Positions 7,670-15,479 of a stretch of 27,113 bases of DNA are shown here, piece by piece. Below the pieces are notes generated by a model. It saw only the letters and a program-made list of their open reading frames with translations. It did not search any database and was not told the DNA's origin. This stretch comes from Candidatus Fermentithermobacillaceae bacterium (lineage in GTDB: Bacteria; Bacillota; Sulfobacillia; Fermentithermobacillales; Fermentithermobacillaceae). Each line of letters opens with the position of its first letter. Positions within the stretch are counted from its first letter, which is position 1. A program made the translations under genes and the position numbers. The stretch lies in the NCBI GenBank assembly GCA_012842105.1, contig DUTL01000325.1, positions 1 to 27,113 on the forward strand, read 5' to 3'.

Positions 7670-8041
7670 ATGGCTCGTATCGCAGGCGTTGACCTACCCA
7701 GAGACAAGAAGCTGCAGGCTGCCCTTCCTTACATTTACGGTATCGGGCAAACCCGGGCCAGAGAGATACTTGAGGCTACGGGAGTTAGTCCTGACACTCG
7801 AGTAAGGGATCTTACAGAAGAAGAAATCGCCAGGATCAGGGACTTTATTGACAATAACTATAAAGTTGAAGGCGATCTTAGAACGGAAGTGCAGCTTAAC
7901 ATAAAGCGACTTATTGATCTTGGGACGTACAGAGGGCTCCGTCACAGACGAGGCCTGCCTGTAAGAGGGCAGCGGACTCAAACCAATGCCCGTAGCAGAA
8001 AAGGCCCCAAGAAAACAGTTGGAATCAGGCGGAAGAGATGA
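7670..8041 (+). CDS. rpsM: Ribosomal protein S13
   Basis: This 123-residue S13 has MARIAGVDLPRDK at the N-terminus, the helix-two-turn-helix region YIYGIGQTRAREIL, and the C-terminal GLRHRRGLPVRGQRTQTNARSRKGP tail that reaches towards the A- and P-site tRNAs. S13 lies in the 30S head and forms intersubunit bridges. The ATG at 7670 follows GGGGGTGA. It begins the alpha-operon portion (rpsM-rpsK-rpsD-rpoA-rplQ). Confidence 0.98.
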   Translation: MARIAGVDLPRDKKLQAALPYIYGIGQTRAREILEATGVSPDTRVRDLTEEEIARIRDFIDNNYKVEGDLRTEVQLNIKRLIDLGTYRGLRHRRGLPVRGQRTQTNARSRKGPKKTVGIRRKR

Positions 8042-8063
8042 CGTTGGGGAGGGTAGATAAGAC

Positions 8064-8453
8064 TTGGCTAGAAGGAAGCAAAGGGTACGAAGAAGAGACA
8101 GGCGTGTTGTGGAGAAAGGCATAGCTCACATTAGATCTACTTTCAACAACACAATGGTAAGCATAACCGATACCCAGGGCGGAGCGGTATCCTGGTCATC
8201 ATCAGGGAAACAGGGTTTTAAAGGGTCGCGAAAAAGCACTCCTTTTGCTGCACAGACGGCAGCGGAGGAGGCAGCCAGGCAGGCCATTGATGTGGGAATG
8301 CGAGAGGTAGAGGTTCGCGTTAAGGGGCCGGGCGCGGGCAGGGAGGCTGCCATACGCGCTTTGCAGGCCGCAGGCCTTGAAGTTACTGTCATTAAGGATG
8401 TTACTCCTGTTCCACATAACGGGTGCCGCCCACCAAAGCGACGCAGAGTATGA
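8064..8453 (+). CDS. rpsK: Ribosomal protein S11
   Basis: This 129-residue S11 has GIAHIRSTFNNTMVSITDTQGG, SSSGKQGFKGSRKSTPFAAQ, and the C-terminal TPVPHNGCRPPKRRRV, all diagnostic. It is located on the 30S platform at the E-site/mRNA exit. The start is TTG 8064 with GGGGAGGG upstream at 8046-8053. It lies 22 bp after rpsM and 12 bp before rpsD. Confidence 0.98.
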   Translation: MARRKQRVRRRDRRVVEKGIAHIRSTFNNTMVSITDTQGGAVSWSSSGKQGFKGSRKSTPFAAQTAAEEAARQAIDVGMREVEVRVKGPGAGREAAIRALQAAGLEVTVIKDVTPVPHNGCRPPKRRRV

Positions 8454-8465
8454 GGGAGGCAAACA

Positions 8466-9086
8466 ATGAGCAGATACACAGGACCCGTCTGCAGATTATG
8501 CAGGCGTGAAGGTCAGAAATTATATCTTAAGGGTGAGAAGTGTTTCACAAAATGCACTTTTGAGAAACGGTCTTCAGCTCCTGGGATGCACACAAGAATG
8601 AGAAGGCCGAGTGAGTACGGATTACAGCTTCGGGAAAAGCAAAAGGCCAAGAGATTGTACGGAGTTGGAGAAAAGCAGTTCCGGCAGTATTTCAGGAGGG
8701 CTATCAAGGCACGAGGGGTTACCGGTGAGACCCTTATGCAGCTTCTTGAAAGAAGGCTTGACAACGTAGTTTACCGGGCCGGGTTGGCTAGCTCCAGAAG
8801 TGAAGCAAGGCAAACAGTGAATCATGGGCACGTTGCCGTAAATGGCCGTAAGGTAGATATTGCCTCATATCTGGTAAGCCCCGGGGACGAGATTGTCATT
8901 AGGCCGCGGTCTTTGAAGATGGATAGGTTCAAGGCCATGGCAGAGTATCTGGAGGGCCACACTGCTCCTGCATGGATATCGCTGGATCCTCAAAACTTTA
9001 AGTGCACAGTTTTGAGGTTGCCAGAGCGGGATGAAGTTGACGCTCCGGTTGATGAACGTCTGATTGTTGAGCTTTATTCTAAGTAA
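8466..9086 (+). CDS. rpsD: Ribosomal protein S4, zinc-binding form
   Basis: This 206-residue S4 initiates 30S assembly and contributes to mRNA helicase activity at the entry channel. N-terminal cysteines C9, C12, C26 and C30 form the zinc site of the C+ type. The S4 RNA-binding domain spans about residues 96-160 (RRLDNVVYRAGLASSRSEARQ, VNHGHVAVNGRKVDI). The ATG is preceded by GAGGGAGG. In B. subtilis rpsD lies outside the alpha operon; here it sits in the operon between rpsK and rpoA, as in E. coli and many Clostridia. Confidence 0.97.
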   Translation: MSRYTGPVCRLCRREGQKLYLKGEKCFTKCTFEKRSSAPGMHTRMRRPSEYGLQLREKQKAKRLYGVGEKQFRQYFRRAIKARGVTGETLMQLLERRLDNVVYRAGLASSRSEARQTVNHGHVAVNGRKVDIASYLVSPGDEIVIRPRSLKMDRFKAMAEYLEGHTAPAWISLDPQNFKCTVLRLPERDEVDAPVDERLIVELYSK

Positions 9087-9130
9087 TTTACCCCGGGTAA
9101 TTTGTGTTAAACAAGAGGGGGGCTCATAAA

Positions 9131-10081
9131 GTGTTCGAATTGATCGAGCCGAGAATCCAATGCGAAGAGATGTCGCTTGACAAAACATATGGCCGTTTTG
9201 TGGTAGAGCCTTTGGAAGAAGGATACGGCGTTACGCTGGGCAATTCCCTGAGGCGTGTACTGTTGTCATCCTTGCCTGGAGCAGCTGTAACCAGCGTGAG
9301 GATAGACGGGGTGCTTCACGAGTTCAGCACTGTTCCGGGCGTTAGGGAGGATGTAACGGCCCTAATACTAAACCTTAAAGCACTGGTGCTTAAGATTTAT
9401 AACCCGGGTATGAAAACAGCCCGAATTGAGAAAGAAGGCCCAGGAACGGTTACAGGCCGGGATATTGTGGTAGATCCTGATGTTGAGATCGTGAATCCTG
9501 ATGTTTACATTGCAGAGATTGACGAAGACGGGTCGTTGTTCATGGAGTTGGCCATCGAAGACGGGCGGGGATATGTGACAGCCGAAGACAATAAGATGGC
9601 CGATCAACCTTTGGGAACAATCGCAGTTGATTCGAGGTTCACTCCTATTACCAAGGTCAACTTCCGGGTGGAAGATACTCGTGTAGGGCAGAGGACTGAC
9701 TATGACAAGTTAATCATGGAAGTATGGACGGACGGGAGTGTCAGGCCTGATGAAGCCATTGAAACTGCGGCCGGGATACTAATTGACCACCTGGAACTTT
9801 TCAAGAATCTCACTGACCGGGTTAAAGAGGATACAGAAGAAGAAGAACCTGAGGAAAAGTCAGAACTTGATAAGTTGCTGGAAATGCCTGTCGAAGATCT
9901 GGAACTTTCAATGAGGGCATTTAACTGTTTGAAACGTGCAGGAATCAATACCATGGGCGAACTTGTTCAGAAGACCGAGCAGGAGATTTCCAAGGTGAGG
10001 AACATGGGCAAGAAGTCCCTTGCAGAGGTTAAGGCCAAGATGGCTGAATTGGGGCTGGCTTTTCGCCTTGAAGACGAATGA
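9131..10081 (+). CDS. rpoA: RNA polymerase alpha subunit
   Basis: The alpha subunit nucleates RNA polymerase assembly and its C-terminal domain contacts upstream DNA and activators. The N-terminal domain shows FVVEPLEEGYGVTLGNSLRRVLLSSLPGAAV; an acidic linker (EDTEEEEPEEKSE) separates it from the C-terminal domain (LELSMRAFNCLKRAGINTMGEL, RNMGKKSLAEVKAKM). Length is 316 residues from GTG 9131, chosen because AGAGGGGGG lies about 8 bases upstream and the N-terminus MFELIEPRI fits the family. An in-frame GTG at 9104 would precede that site and is unlikely. Confidence 0.97.
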   Translation: MFELIEPRIQCEEMSLDKTYGRFVVEPLEEGYGVTLGNSLRRVLLSSLPGAAVTSVRIDGVLHEFSTVPGVREDVTALILNLKALVLKIYNPGMKTARIEKEGPGTVTGRDIVVDPDVEIVNPDVYIAEIDEDGSLFMELAIEDGRGYVTAEDNKMADQPLGTIAVDSRFTPITKVNFRVEDTRVGQRTDYDKLIMEVWTDGSVRPDEAIETAAGILIDHLELFKNLTDRVKEDTEEEEPEEKSELDKLLEMPVEDLELSMRAFNCLKRAGINTMGELVQKTEQEISKVRNMGKKSLAEVKAKMAELGLAFRLEDE

Positions 10082-10097
10082 ATGAGGGGGAAACGAA

Positions 10098-10448
10098 GTG
10101 GGTTACTCTCGATTTGACAGACCTACAGCGCAACGCAAGGCGCTTTTTCGCGGCCTTGTAACGTCACTTTTAGAGCATGAAAGGGTAGAGACGACTCTCG
10201 TTAAGGCGAAAGAGGCTCAGTCCATATGCGAGAGAATGATTACTCTCGCAAAACAAGATAACCTGGCTGCGCGGCGGAGGGCTCTGGCTTTTATCAATAA
10301 TGAAGACGTGGTAACCAAGCTTTTTGAGGCTATCGGGCCTAGATATGCCCACCGTTCAGGCGGATACACAAGGATCATACAAACCCGCCAGAGACGGGGC
10401 GACGGGGCTCCTATGGCCATAATAGAACTTATCCGGCCGGAAAAGTAA
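10098..10448 (+). CDS. rplQ: Ribosomal protein L17
   Basis: This 116-residue L17 has MGYSRFDRPTAQRKALFRGLVTSLLEHERVETT and the C-terminal RSGGYTRIIQTRQRRGDGAPMAIIEL. L17 lies near the tunnel exit of the 50S subunit. The start is GTG 10098 with GAGGGGG at 10084-10090. It closes the alpha operon; ecfA1 starts only a few bases later, so the transporter genes are probably read in the same transcript. Confidence 0.98.
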   Translation: MGYSRFDRPTAQRKALFRGLVTSLLEHERVETTLVKAKEAQSICERMITLAKQDNLAARRRALAFINNEDVVTKLFEAIGPRYAHRSGGYTRIIQTRQRRGDGAPMAIIELIRPEK

Positions 10449-10453
10449 AGAAG

Positions 10454-11323
10454 TTGAGTATGACCATGGTTGACGAAGCTTGGGGCCTCGAAGCAAAACG
10501 CGTGTTTTACAGGTATGAGGTGGACGAGACTCATAAAGTTTTGGCATTGGCCGGGGTGGATTTTGAAGTATCGCAAGGAGAATTCGTTGTGGTCTTGGGC
10601 CCCAACGGATCCGGCAAATCCACTCTGGCTAAACACTTCAATGCTCTATTGCTGCCCGATGACGGTGATGTCTGGATCTTTGGAATGAACACCAAGGATT
10701 CAGAGTCTACCTGGGAGATAAGGCGAAGTGCCGGAATGGTTTTTCAAAACCCTGACAACCAGTTGGTAGCTACGGTAGTAGAGGAAGACGTGGCTTTCGG
10801 CCCTGAGAACCTGGGAGTAAAACCACAAGATATCAGGGAGCTGGTTGCCAATGCCCTTGAAGCCGTAGGTATGGAGGCGTTCAACCGCCATGCCCCCCAT
10901 CACCTGTCCGGAGGCCAGAAGCAAAGAGTGGCCATAGCCGGTATACTGGCTATGAAGCCAAAATGCATAATCCTTGATGAGCCCACTGCCATGCTCGACC
11001 CTGCCGGTCGTGAAGAAGTAATGAAGACGATTAAGGGTTTGAACGAAGAAATGGGGATCACCATTATCCATATAACCCACTTCATGGATGAAGCGCTTTA
11101 TGCAGACAGGGTTATCGTAATGAATGAAGGGCAAATCGTGATGCAGGGAACGCCCAAAACGGTTTTCGGGCAATCGCACATCATTTCCCAAATAGGGCTT
11201 GATGTGCCGCCTGTTGGGAAACTAAGCCAGGAGTTGTGTTTGGCGGGCATTAATATAGATCCAGGCGCACTGACCGTGGATGAACTGGTGGATGAATTAT
11301 GCCAATTGAAGTCAGGAATTTAA
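10454..11323 (+). CDS. ecfA1: ECF transporter ATPase EcfA1
   Basis: This is one of the two ATPases of an energy-coupling factor (ECF) module that powers uptake of vitamins or metals through exchangeable S components. The Walker A GPNGSGKST is at residues 49-57, the signature LSGGQ at 151-155, and Walker B CIILDEP with D175/E176. The Q-loop reads FQNPDNQLVATVVEEDVAFGPENLG, characteristic of EcfA rather than other ABC ATPases. The start is TTG 10454 or ATG 10460/10466, all in frame with weak ribosome binding sites. The 3' end overlaps ecfA2 by 25 bp. Confidence 0.95.
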   Translation: MSMTMVDEAWGLEAKRVFYRYEVDETHKVLALAGVDFEVSQGEFVVVLGPNGSGKSTLAKHFNALLLPDDGDVWIFGMNTKDSESTWEIRRSAGMVFQNPDNQLVATVVEEDVAFGPENLGVKPQDIRELVANALEAVGMEAFNRHAPHHLSGGQKQRVAIAGILAMKPKCIILDEPTAMLDPAGREEVMKTIKGLNEEMGITIIHITHFMDEALYADRVIVMNEGQIVMQGTPKTVFGQSHIISQIGLDVPPVGKLSQELCLAGINIDPGALTVDELVDELCQLKSGI

Positions 11324-12165
11324 CCCATACGTACATGCAGGGTACCATATCGGAAGTAACCGCTATATTCGACATCAATTTTCGAATAGACGACGGTGAA
11401 TTTATAGGTCTGATAGGCGCTACAGGTTCAGGAAAGTCAACGTTGATTCAGCACCTTAACGGCCTCTTGAAGCCTTCGTCAGGCACTGTGCTGGTTGACG
11501 GCGTTGACATTTGGTCAAAGGGCGTCAGCCTGAAGAAGGTTAGGCAAAAGATAGGCCTGGTGTTTCAGTATCCTGAACAGCAAGTGTTCGAAGAGACAGT
11601 CTATGATGACATCGCTTTTGGGCCAAAGAACCTGGGCTATTCTCAGAAAGAGGTTGAAGGACAGGTTGAAGAGGCTTGCGAGCTAGTAGGGCTGGACCGG
11701 GAACTCTTATCCCGCTCTCCCTTCGAGTTATCAGGCGGACAGGTCAGGAGAGTGGCTATAGCAGGCATTCTGGCGATTAAGCCGAAGGTGCTTATCCTGG
11801 ACGAGCCTACCGCAGGGCTAGACCCGAGGGGCCGGAGGGAGATTTTGGATAATATTAAGAATCTCCATGAGACGGGGATAAGTGTGATTCTGGTATCTCA
11901 TAACATGGATGATGTAGCCAGGTTATGTGAGAGAATCATGGTTCTGGACAAGGGCAAGTTGGTGGCAGACGGGCCGGCCCGGGAGGTATTTTCTCAAGGC
12001 AGGTTCTTAGAGTCGATAGATCTCAAACCTCCTGACGTAACTGTTCTCATGGAGAAACTACGTGATCGAGGCTGGGCAGTGCGGAACGACGTTCTCACCG
12101 TTGAAGAAGCGTGTGCTGAGATAGTAAAGGAACTGCAAAGAAGAGGGGTGGCAGGGGCCATATGA
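11299..12165 (+). CDS. ecfA2: ECF transporter ATPase EcfA2
   Basis: This is the partner ATPase of the ECF module. It has Walker A GATGSGKST at residues 40-48, Q-loop FQYPEQQVFEETVYDDIAFGP, signature LSGGQVRR at 144-151 and Walker B VLILDEP with D168/E169. The FQYPEQQ(V/L)F wording separates EcfA2 from EcfA1. Length is 288 residues. It overlaps ecfA1 upstream and its stop overlaps the ecfT ATG (ATGA), so the three subunits are probably made together. Confidence 0.95.
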   Translation: MPIEVRNLTHTYMQGTISEVTAIFDINFRIDDGEFIGLIGATGSGKSTLIQHLNGLLKPSSGTVLVDGVDIWSKGVSLKKVRQKIGLVFQYPEQQVFEETVYDDIAFGPKNLGYSQKEVEGQVEEACELVGLDRELLSRSPFELSGGQVRRVAIAGILAIKPKVLILDEPTAGLDPRGRREILDNIKNLHETGISVILVSHNMDDVARLCERIMVLDKGKLVADGPAREVFSQGRFLESIDLKPPDVTVLMEKLRDRGWAVRNDVLTVEEACAEIVKELQRRGVAGAI

Positions 12166-12992
12166 TTTCAGGCGGAGCAATAATAGGGCAATATTATCCT
12201 GTTGGTTCATTTGTTCACTCCTTGGATCCCAGGGCAAAGATATTGATATCAGTGATTTTCATGATTGTTTTGTTCGTCGGGAACAACTTCTATGCGTTTG
12301 CTGTTACAGGTGTTTTTGCTGTGCTGGCAATAACCCTTTCAAAGATTCCTTGGAAGGTGCTTATAAGAGGGCTCAGGCCAATAGTTTTCATAATGAGTTT
12401 CACAATCATACTGCACCTTTTCTTAACTCCGGGGCAGGCAATATTCGAAATTGGCCCGTTAAGGGCAACGTGGGCTGGGTTGGTGCAAGGTATGTTTATA
12501 GGGGTAAGGCTTATCATCCTGATCATGTTCACGTCTCTATTGACCCTTACCACTTCACCTATTGAGTTAACTGACGGGCTTGAGGACATCCTTAAGCCCT
12601 TTTCCAGGATGGGGGTTCCTGCCCACGAGATTGCAATGATGATGACTATCGCTTTGAGGTTTATCCCAACCTTGCTTGAAGAAGCTGATAGGATAATGAA
12701 AGCTCAAATGGCCAGGGGGGCTGATTTCGAGTCGGGTAATATGGTTCAAAGGTCAAAGAGCCTGGTCCCTCTTCTGGTTCCTTTGTTTGTCAGCGCATTC
12801 AGGCGGGCCGATGATCTGGCTATGGCTATGGAAGCCAGGTGCTACCGGGGCGGCGAGGGCAGGACCAGAATGCGGGAACTGAATTTGTCAACAAATGACT
12901 ATTTTGCTTTTGGGCTCACAATTGTCATGTCCGCGCTGGTGGTCTATACCCGGGTCCGGTTCGGGCCTGTGATTCCCAGGGGCGCTGTGTAA
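12162..12992 (+). CDS. ecfT: ECF transporter transmembrane subunit EcfT
   Basis: EcfT is the membrane scaffold that links the EcfA1/A2 ATPases to substrate-binding S components. The 276-residue protein has about five to six hydrophobic segments and the two cytosolic coupling-helix motifs, AQMARGADFE and AMEARCYRGGEGRTR (the family's A-R-G type motif, with Cys in the second copy). No S component lies in this window, consistent with the shared (group II) ECF arrangement of Firmicutes in which S genes are scattered. The substrate cannot be told from here. Confidence 0.95.
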   Translation: MISGGAIIGQYYPVGSFVHSLDPRAKILISVIFMIVLFVGNNFYAFAVTGVFAVLAITLSKIPWKVLIRGLRPIVFIMSFTIILHLFLTPGQAIFEIGPLRATWAGLVQGMFIGVRLIILIMFTSLLTLTTSPIELTDGLEDILKPFSRMGVPAHEIAMMMTIALRFIPTLLEEADRIMKAQMARGADFESGNMVQRSKSLVPLLVPLFVSAFRRADDLAMAMEARCYRGGEGRTRMRELNLSTNDYFAFGLTIVMSALVVYTRVRFGPVIPRGAV

Positions 12993-12998
12993 GGTTGG

Positions 12999-13787
12999 GT
13001 GTGCTGCTTAGTGAGTGGTAAGATAACCAGGATAGAATTACACGTGCAATATGACGGTACGTGTTATGCGGGCTTTCAAAGGCAGAAGGACGTAGTCACG
13101 GTCCAGGGGGTTTTGGAGGATGCTCTTGGGAGGCTCTTGAAGCACCCTGTTACTGTAAGGGCTGCAGGAAGAACCGATTCTGGGGTTCATGCACGGGGCC
13201 AGGTAGTTGCATTTAACACAATTTCCTCGATTCCTCCCGGCAGAATCCCCAAGGGGCTTCTTGGGCTTTTGCCCGACGACATCATAGTCGATTGGGCCGG
13301 GGAAATTGCTCTTGATTTTGATCCTGTTAAGGATGCGGTAAGCAAGACTTATTGCTATAGAATTTGGCGTGGCAAACGTATGCCGGTTATGGCCCACAGG
13401 TATGTTCTGTGGTATCCGGGTGGCCTGGACTACCAATTGATGGTTGATGAAGCATTGGACTTTGAAGGCACAAGGAATTTTGCAAACTTCAGAGCCCTAG
13501 GGTCTTCGGCCAAAACTACTGTGAGGCGCGTGACACGGGCAAGGTGGGTGCAAAAAGACGTAGGCGGCCAGAAAAATGTTTTGTGGGAGTTTTGGGTTAC
13601 TGCTGACGGCTTTTTGTACAGGATGATAAGGCTTATGGTTGGGACTTTGCTGGATGTGGGCAGGGGTTACCTGCCGGCTGGGACGGTAAGGGATGCTCTG
13701 AAGGCGGCAGAGTCACGAAACGGGTTTAGGGTTGGAAAATGCGCTCCAGGCAAAGGATTGTGCCTGGAAAAAGTGTGTTTCCCTTGA
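12999..13787 (+). CDS. truA: tRNA pseudouridine synthase A (TruA)
   Basis: TruA makes pseudouridine at positions 38-40 of the tRNA anticodon stem. The catalytic aspartate is D60 in AAGRTDSGVHA; YDGTCYAGFQRQ near the N-terminus and FLYRMIRLMVGTLLDVGRG near the C-terminus are also diagnostic. Length is 262 residues from GTG 12999, which has AAGGTTGGG close upstream; GTG 13011 is an in-frame alternative starting nearer the conserved core. The ecf-truA-rplM-rpsI order is typical of Firmicutes. Confidence 0.95.
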   Translation: MCCLVSGKITRIELHVQYDGTCYAGFQRQKDVVTVQGVLEDALGRLLKHPVTVRAAGRTDSGVHARGQVVAFNTISSIPPGRIPKGLLGLLPDDIIVDWAGEIALDFDPVKDAVSKTYCYRIWRGKRMPVMAHRYVLWYPGGLDYQLMVDEALDFEGTRNFANFRALGSSAKTTVRRVTRARWVQKDVGGQKNVLWEFWVTADGFLYRMIRLMVGTLLDVGRGYLPAGTVRDALKAAESRNGFRVGKCAPGKGLCLEKVCFP

Positions 13788-13800
13788 CCGGGCAAACCCG
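13746..13800 (+). other. Two small hairpins at the truA 3' end, upstream of rplM
   Basis: CCAGGCA (13746-13752) pairs perfectly with TGCCTGG (13761-13767) across an 8-base loop inside the last codons of truA. A second stem, CGGG/CCCG with a CAAA loop, covers 13789-13800 just after the truA stop. Neither is followed by a U-run, so neither looks like an intrinsic terminator. They could be incidental or part of a leader ahead of rplM. Confidence 0.35.
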
Positions 13801-13850
13801 CAAAGTTAGAATGAATGTTGCTTACATGGCGGCATAAGGAGGTTGTGACA

Positions 13851-14288
13851 GTGGGCGTAACTTATATGGCCAAACCAGGAGAGGTACCACGAAAGTGGTG
13901 GATCATTGATGCAAAAGGTAAACCGTTGGGTAGGGTAGCGTCTTTGGCCGCCACATTACTGCGCGGAAAACACAAACCTACGTTTACCCCCTCTGTAGAT
14001 ATGGGGGACAGCGTAATTATAATAAACGCGAACGAGGTAGCTCTCACGGGTAAAAAGCGCGATCAGAAAGTGTTTTTTACCCATTCCGGCTATCCCGGTG
14101 GTGACAGGTACATTCCCTATAGGATAATGATGAAAAAGCGTCCGGAACGAGTTGTAGAAGTTGCAGTTAGAGGCATGCTTCCCAAGAACCGCTTGGGAAG
14201 GCGTATTGGCAAGCGCCTTTTCGTGTACAGGGGTGCCAATCACCCTCACGAGGCACAAAAACCTGAGTTTTGGCAGGGAGGGAACTGA
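13851..14288 (+). CDS. rplM: Ribosomal protein L13
   Basis: This 145-residue L13 includes MAKPGEVPRKWWIIDAKGKPLGR, LRGKHKPTFTPSVDMGD and the C-terminal MLPKNRLGRRIGKRLFVYRGANHPHEAQKP. L13 acts early in 50S assembly. The start is GTG 13851 because AAGGAGG (13836-13842) lies 8 bases upstream; an in-frame ATG at 13815 would include the ribosome binding site within the gene. The rplM stop is 1 bp from the rpsI start. Confidence 0.96.
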   Translation: MGVTYMAKPGEVPRKWWIIDAKGKPLGRVASLAATLLRGKHKPTFTPSVDMGDSVIIINANEVALTGKKRDQKVFFTHSGYPGGDRYIPYRIMMKKRPERVVEVAVRGMLPKNRLGRRIGKRLFVYRGANHPHEAQKPEFWQGGN

Positions 14289-14289
14289 G

Positions 14290-14676
14290 GTGGAGCAAAT
14301 ATTTGCGACAGGACGGCGGAAACATGCAGTGGCCAGGGTAAGGCTCTTGCCGGGTACAGGCAGATTTGTTGTGAATGGCAAAGAACTTACAGAATACTTT
14401 GCCAACAAGGTGCTTGAGGCCCATGCAGTCTCCCCTTTGCGCATAACTGATACCGAAGGAAGATTCGATATATACGTTACAGCAAAGGGAGGTGGCCTCA
14501 GCGGCCAGGCAGGGGCAACCAGGCACGGTGTTGCCAGGGCTCTTCTGCAGGTAGATGGCAGCTACAGGGGCGTCCTCAAGAAGGCAGGCTACTTAACACG
14601 TGATCCCCGTATGAAAGAACGCAAGAAATATGGCCTTAAGAAGGCGAGGAAGGCTTCGCAATTCTCAAAACGTTAA
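14290..14676 (+). CDS. rpsI: Ribosomal protein S9
   Basis: This 128-residue S9 begins with (V/M)EQIFATGRRKHAVARVRL and ends with the conserved KKYGLKKARKASQFSKR tail, whose terminal arginine reaches P-site tRNA. The start is GTG 14290, with AGGGAGGG within the end of rplM as ribosome binding site. The frame is open upstream to 14161, but that part overlaps rplM and does not resemble S9. Confidence 0.97.
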   Translation: MEQIFATGRRKHAVARVRLLPGTGRFVVNGKELTEYFANKVLEAHAVSPLRITDTEGRFDIYVTAKGGGLSGQAGATRHGVARALLQVDGSYRGVLKKAGYLTRDPRMKERKKYGLKKARKASQFSKR

Positions 14677-14677
14677 G

Positions 14678-14704
14678 AATATACGGCGCGGGCTTAGGTA
14701 TATT
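14678..14704 (+). terminator. Possible weak hairpin after rpsI
   Basis: AATATAC (14678-14684) pairs with GTATATT (14698-14704) across a 13-base loop directly after the rpsI stop, followed by TTTGTGTTCT. The stem has a single G-C pair and the T-run is interrupted, so termination here would be inefficient at best. Confidence 0.25.
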
Positions 14705-14765
14705 TTGTGTTCTATGACGTATATAAGATTACGTGTAGGATTTTGTTTTGAGGGGAATTATGGGG

Positions 14766-15479
14766 ATGAGAAGAGCTCGGCGAAGAAGGGGCAGGCGAAA
14801 AGGCCGGCCCCTTTTTGTGGTAACCCTTAGAAGTGTGCTGGGAGTGCTGGCAGCTTCGTTGCTGATCAGTATCATAGTCTCCAAAGGTGTAATCCCGGTT
14901 ACTGCCGTTGGGCCTTTGAAAGGCTATGCAATCTTCATAGATCCTGGGCACGGAGGGATTGATCCGGGAGCCTGCGGGATTACGTACACAGAAAAAGACA
15001 TTGTATTAAAAGTAGCTTTGCTCCTGGGGGCCCGGTTTGAACAAAGCGGTGCTAAAGTTGTTTACACGCGTACAGGAGATTGTGATCTTGAGTCTTCTGA
15101 CGTGAGCGATGTTGAGGCCAGAATAGGGCTTATGAAAGAATCAAAGGCAACAATTGCTCTGTCTATCCACTGTAATGCCTTTACCGACTCATACGAAACA
15201 GGAGCTCAGGTATTCTATAATGCCACAAAACATCCAGGCTCGAAGAAACTGGCTCAGTTGATCCAGGATGAACTGGTAAGGTCTACCGGCACTGAGCGCG
15301 AGATTTCTGCAAGGCTGGACCACTTCATACTCAACCACGCTGAGATCCCTGCTGTCACCGTAGAGCTGGGATTCTTATCCAACCCCGGCGAGGAAAACCT
15401 TTTGGGCTCAGCCAAATACCAGCAGGAGCTTGCCTCGTGTATATATGAAGCGGTTCTTGCTTTTCTTGCGTCAGAATGA
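14766..15479 (+). CDS. cwlD: N-acetylmuramoyl-L-alanine amidase, CwlD-like
   Basis: This is a zinc amidase (Amidase_3 fold) that cleaves the muramic acid-peptide bond of peptidoglycan; CwlD of spore formers prepares muramic-delta-lactam in the spore cortex. The protein has a very basic N-terminus, one membrane/signal segment at about residues 16-40, then the catalytic domain: H62 in DPGHGG, E76, H135 in LSIHCNAF and E200 in VELGFLSN. The start is ATG 14766, since AGGGGA (14751-14756) is 9 bases upstream; ATG 14760 and TTG 14748 are alternatives. The rpsI-cwlD order is common in sporulating Firmicutes. A vegetative amidase role cannot be excluded. Confidence 0.85.
   Translation: MRRARRRRGRRKGRPLFVVTLRSVLGVLAASLLISIIVSKGVIPVTAVGPLKGYAIFIDPGHGGIDPGACGITYTEKDIVLKVALLLGARFEQSGAKVVYTRTGDCDLESSDVSDVEARIGLMKESKATIALSIHCNAFTDSYETGAQVFYNATKHPGSKKLAQLIQDELVRSTGTEREISARLDHFILNHAEIPAVTVELGFLSNPGEENLLGSAKYQQELASCIYEAVLAFLASE

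Noticed and set aside
12350..12565. Plus-strand frame inside ecfT
   Set aside because: It lies wholly within ecfT in another frame and ecfT is full length with its motifs.
14161..14289. N-terminal extension of rpsI
   Set aside because: It overlaps rplM out of frame and S9 homologues start at the GTG 14290 equivalent.
14699..14727. Sigma-A promoter with TATAAG at 14722-14727 before cwlD
   Set aside because: No acceptable -35 hexamer lies 16-18 bases upstream; the region is simply AT-rich.
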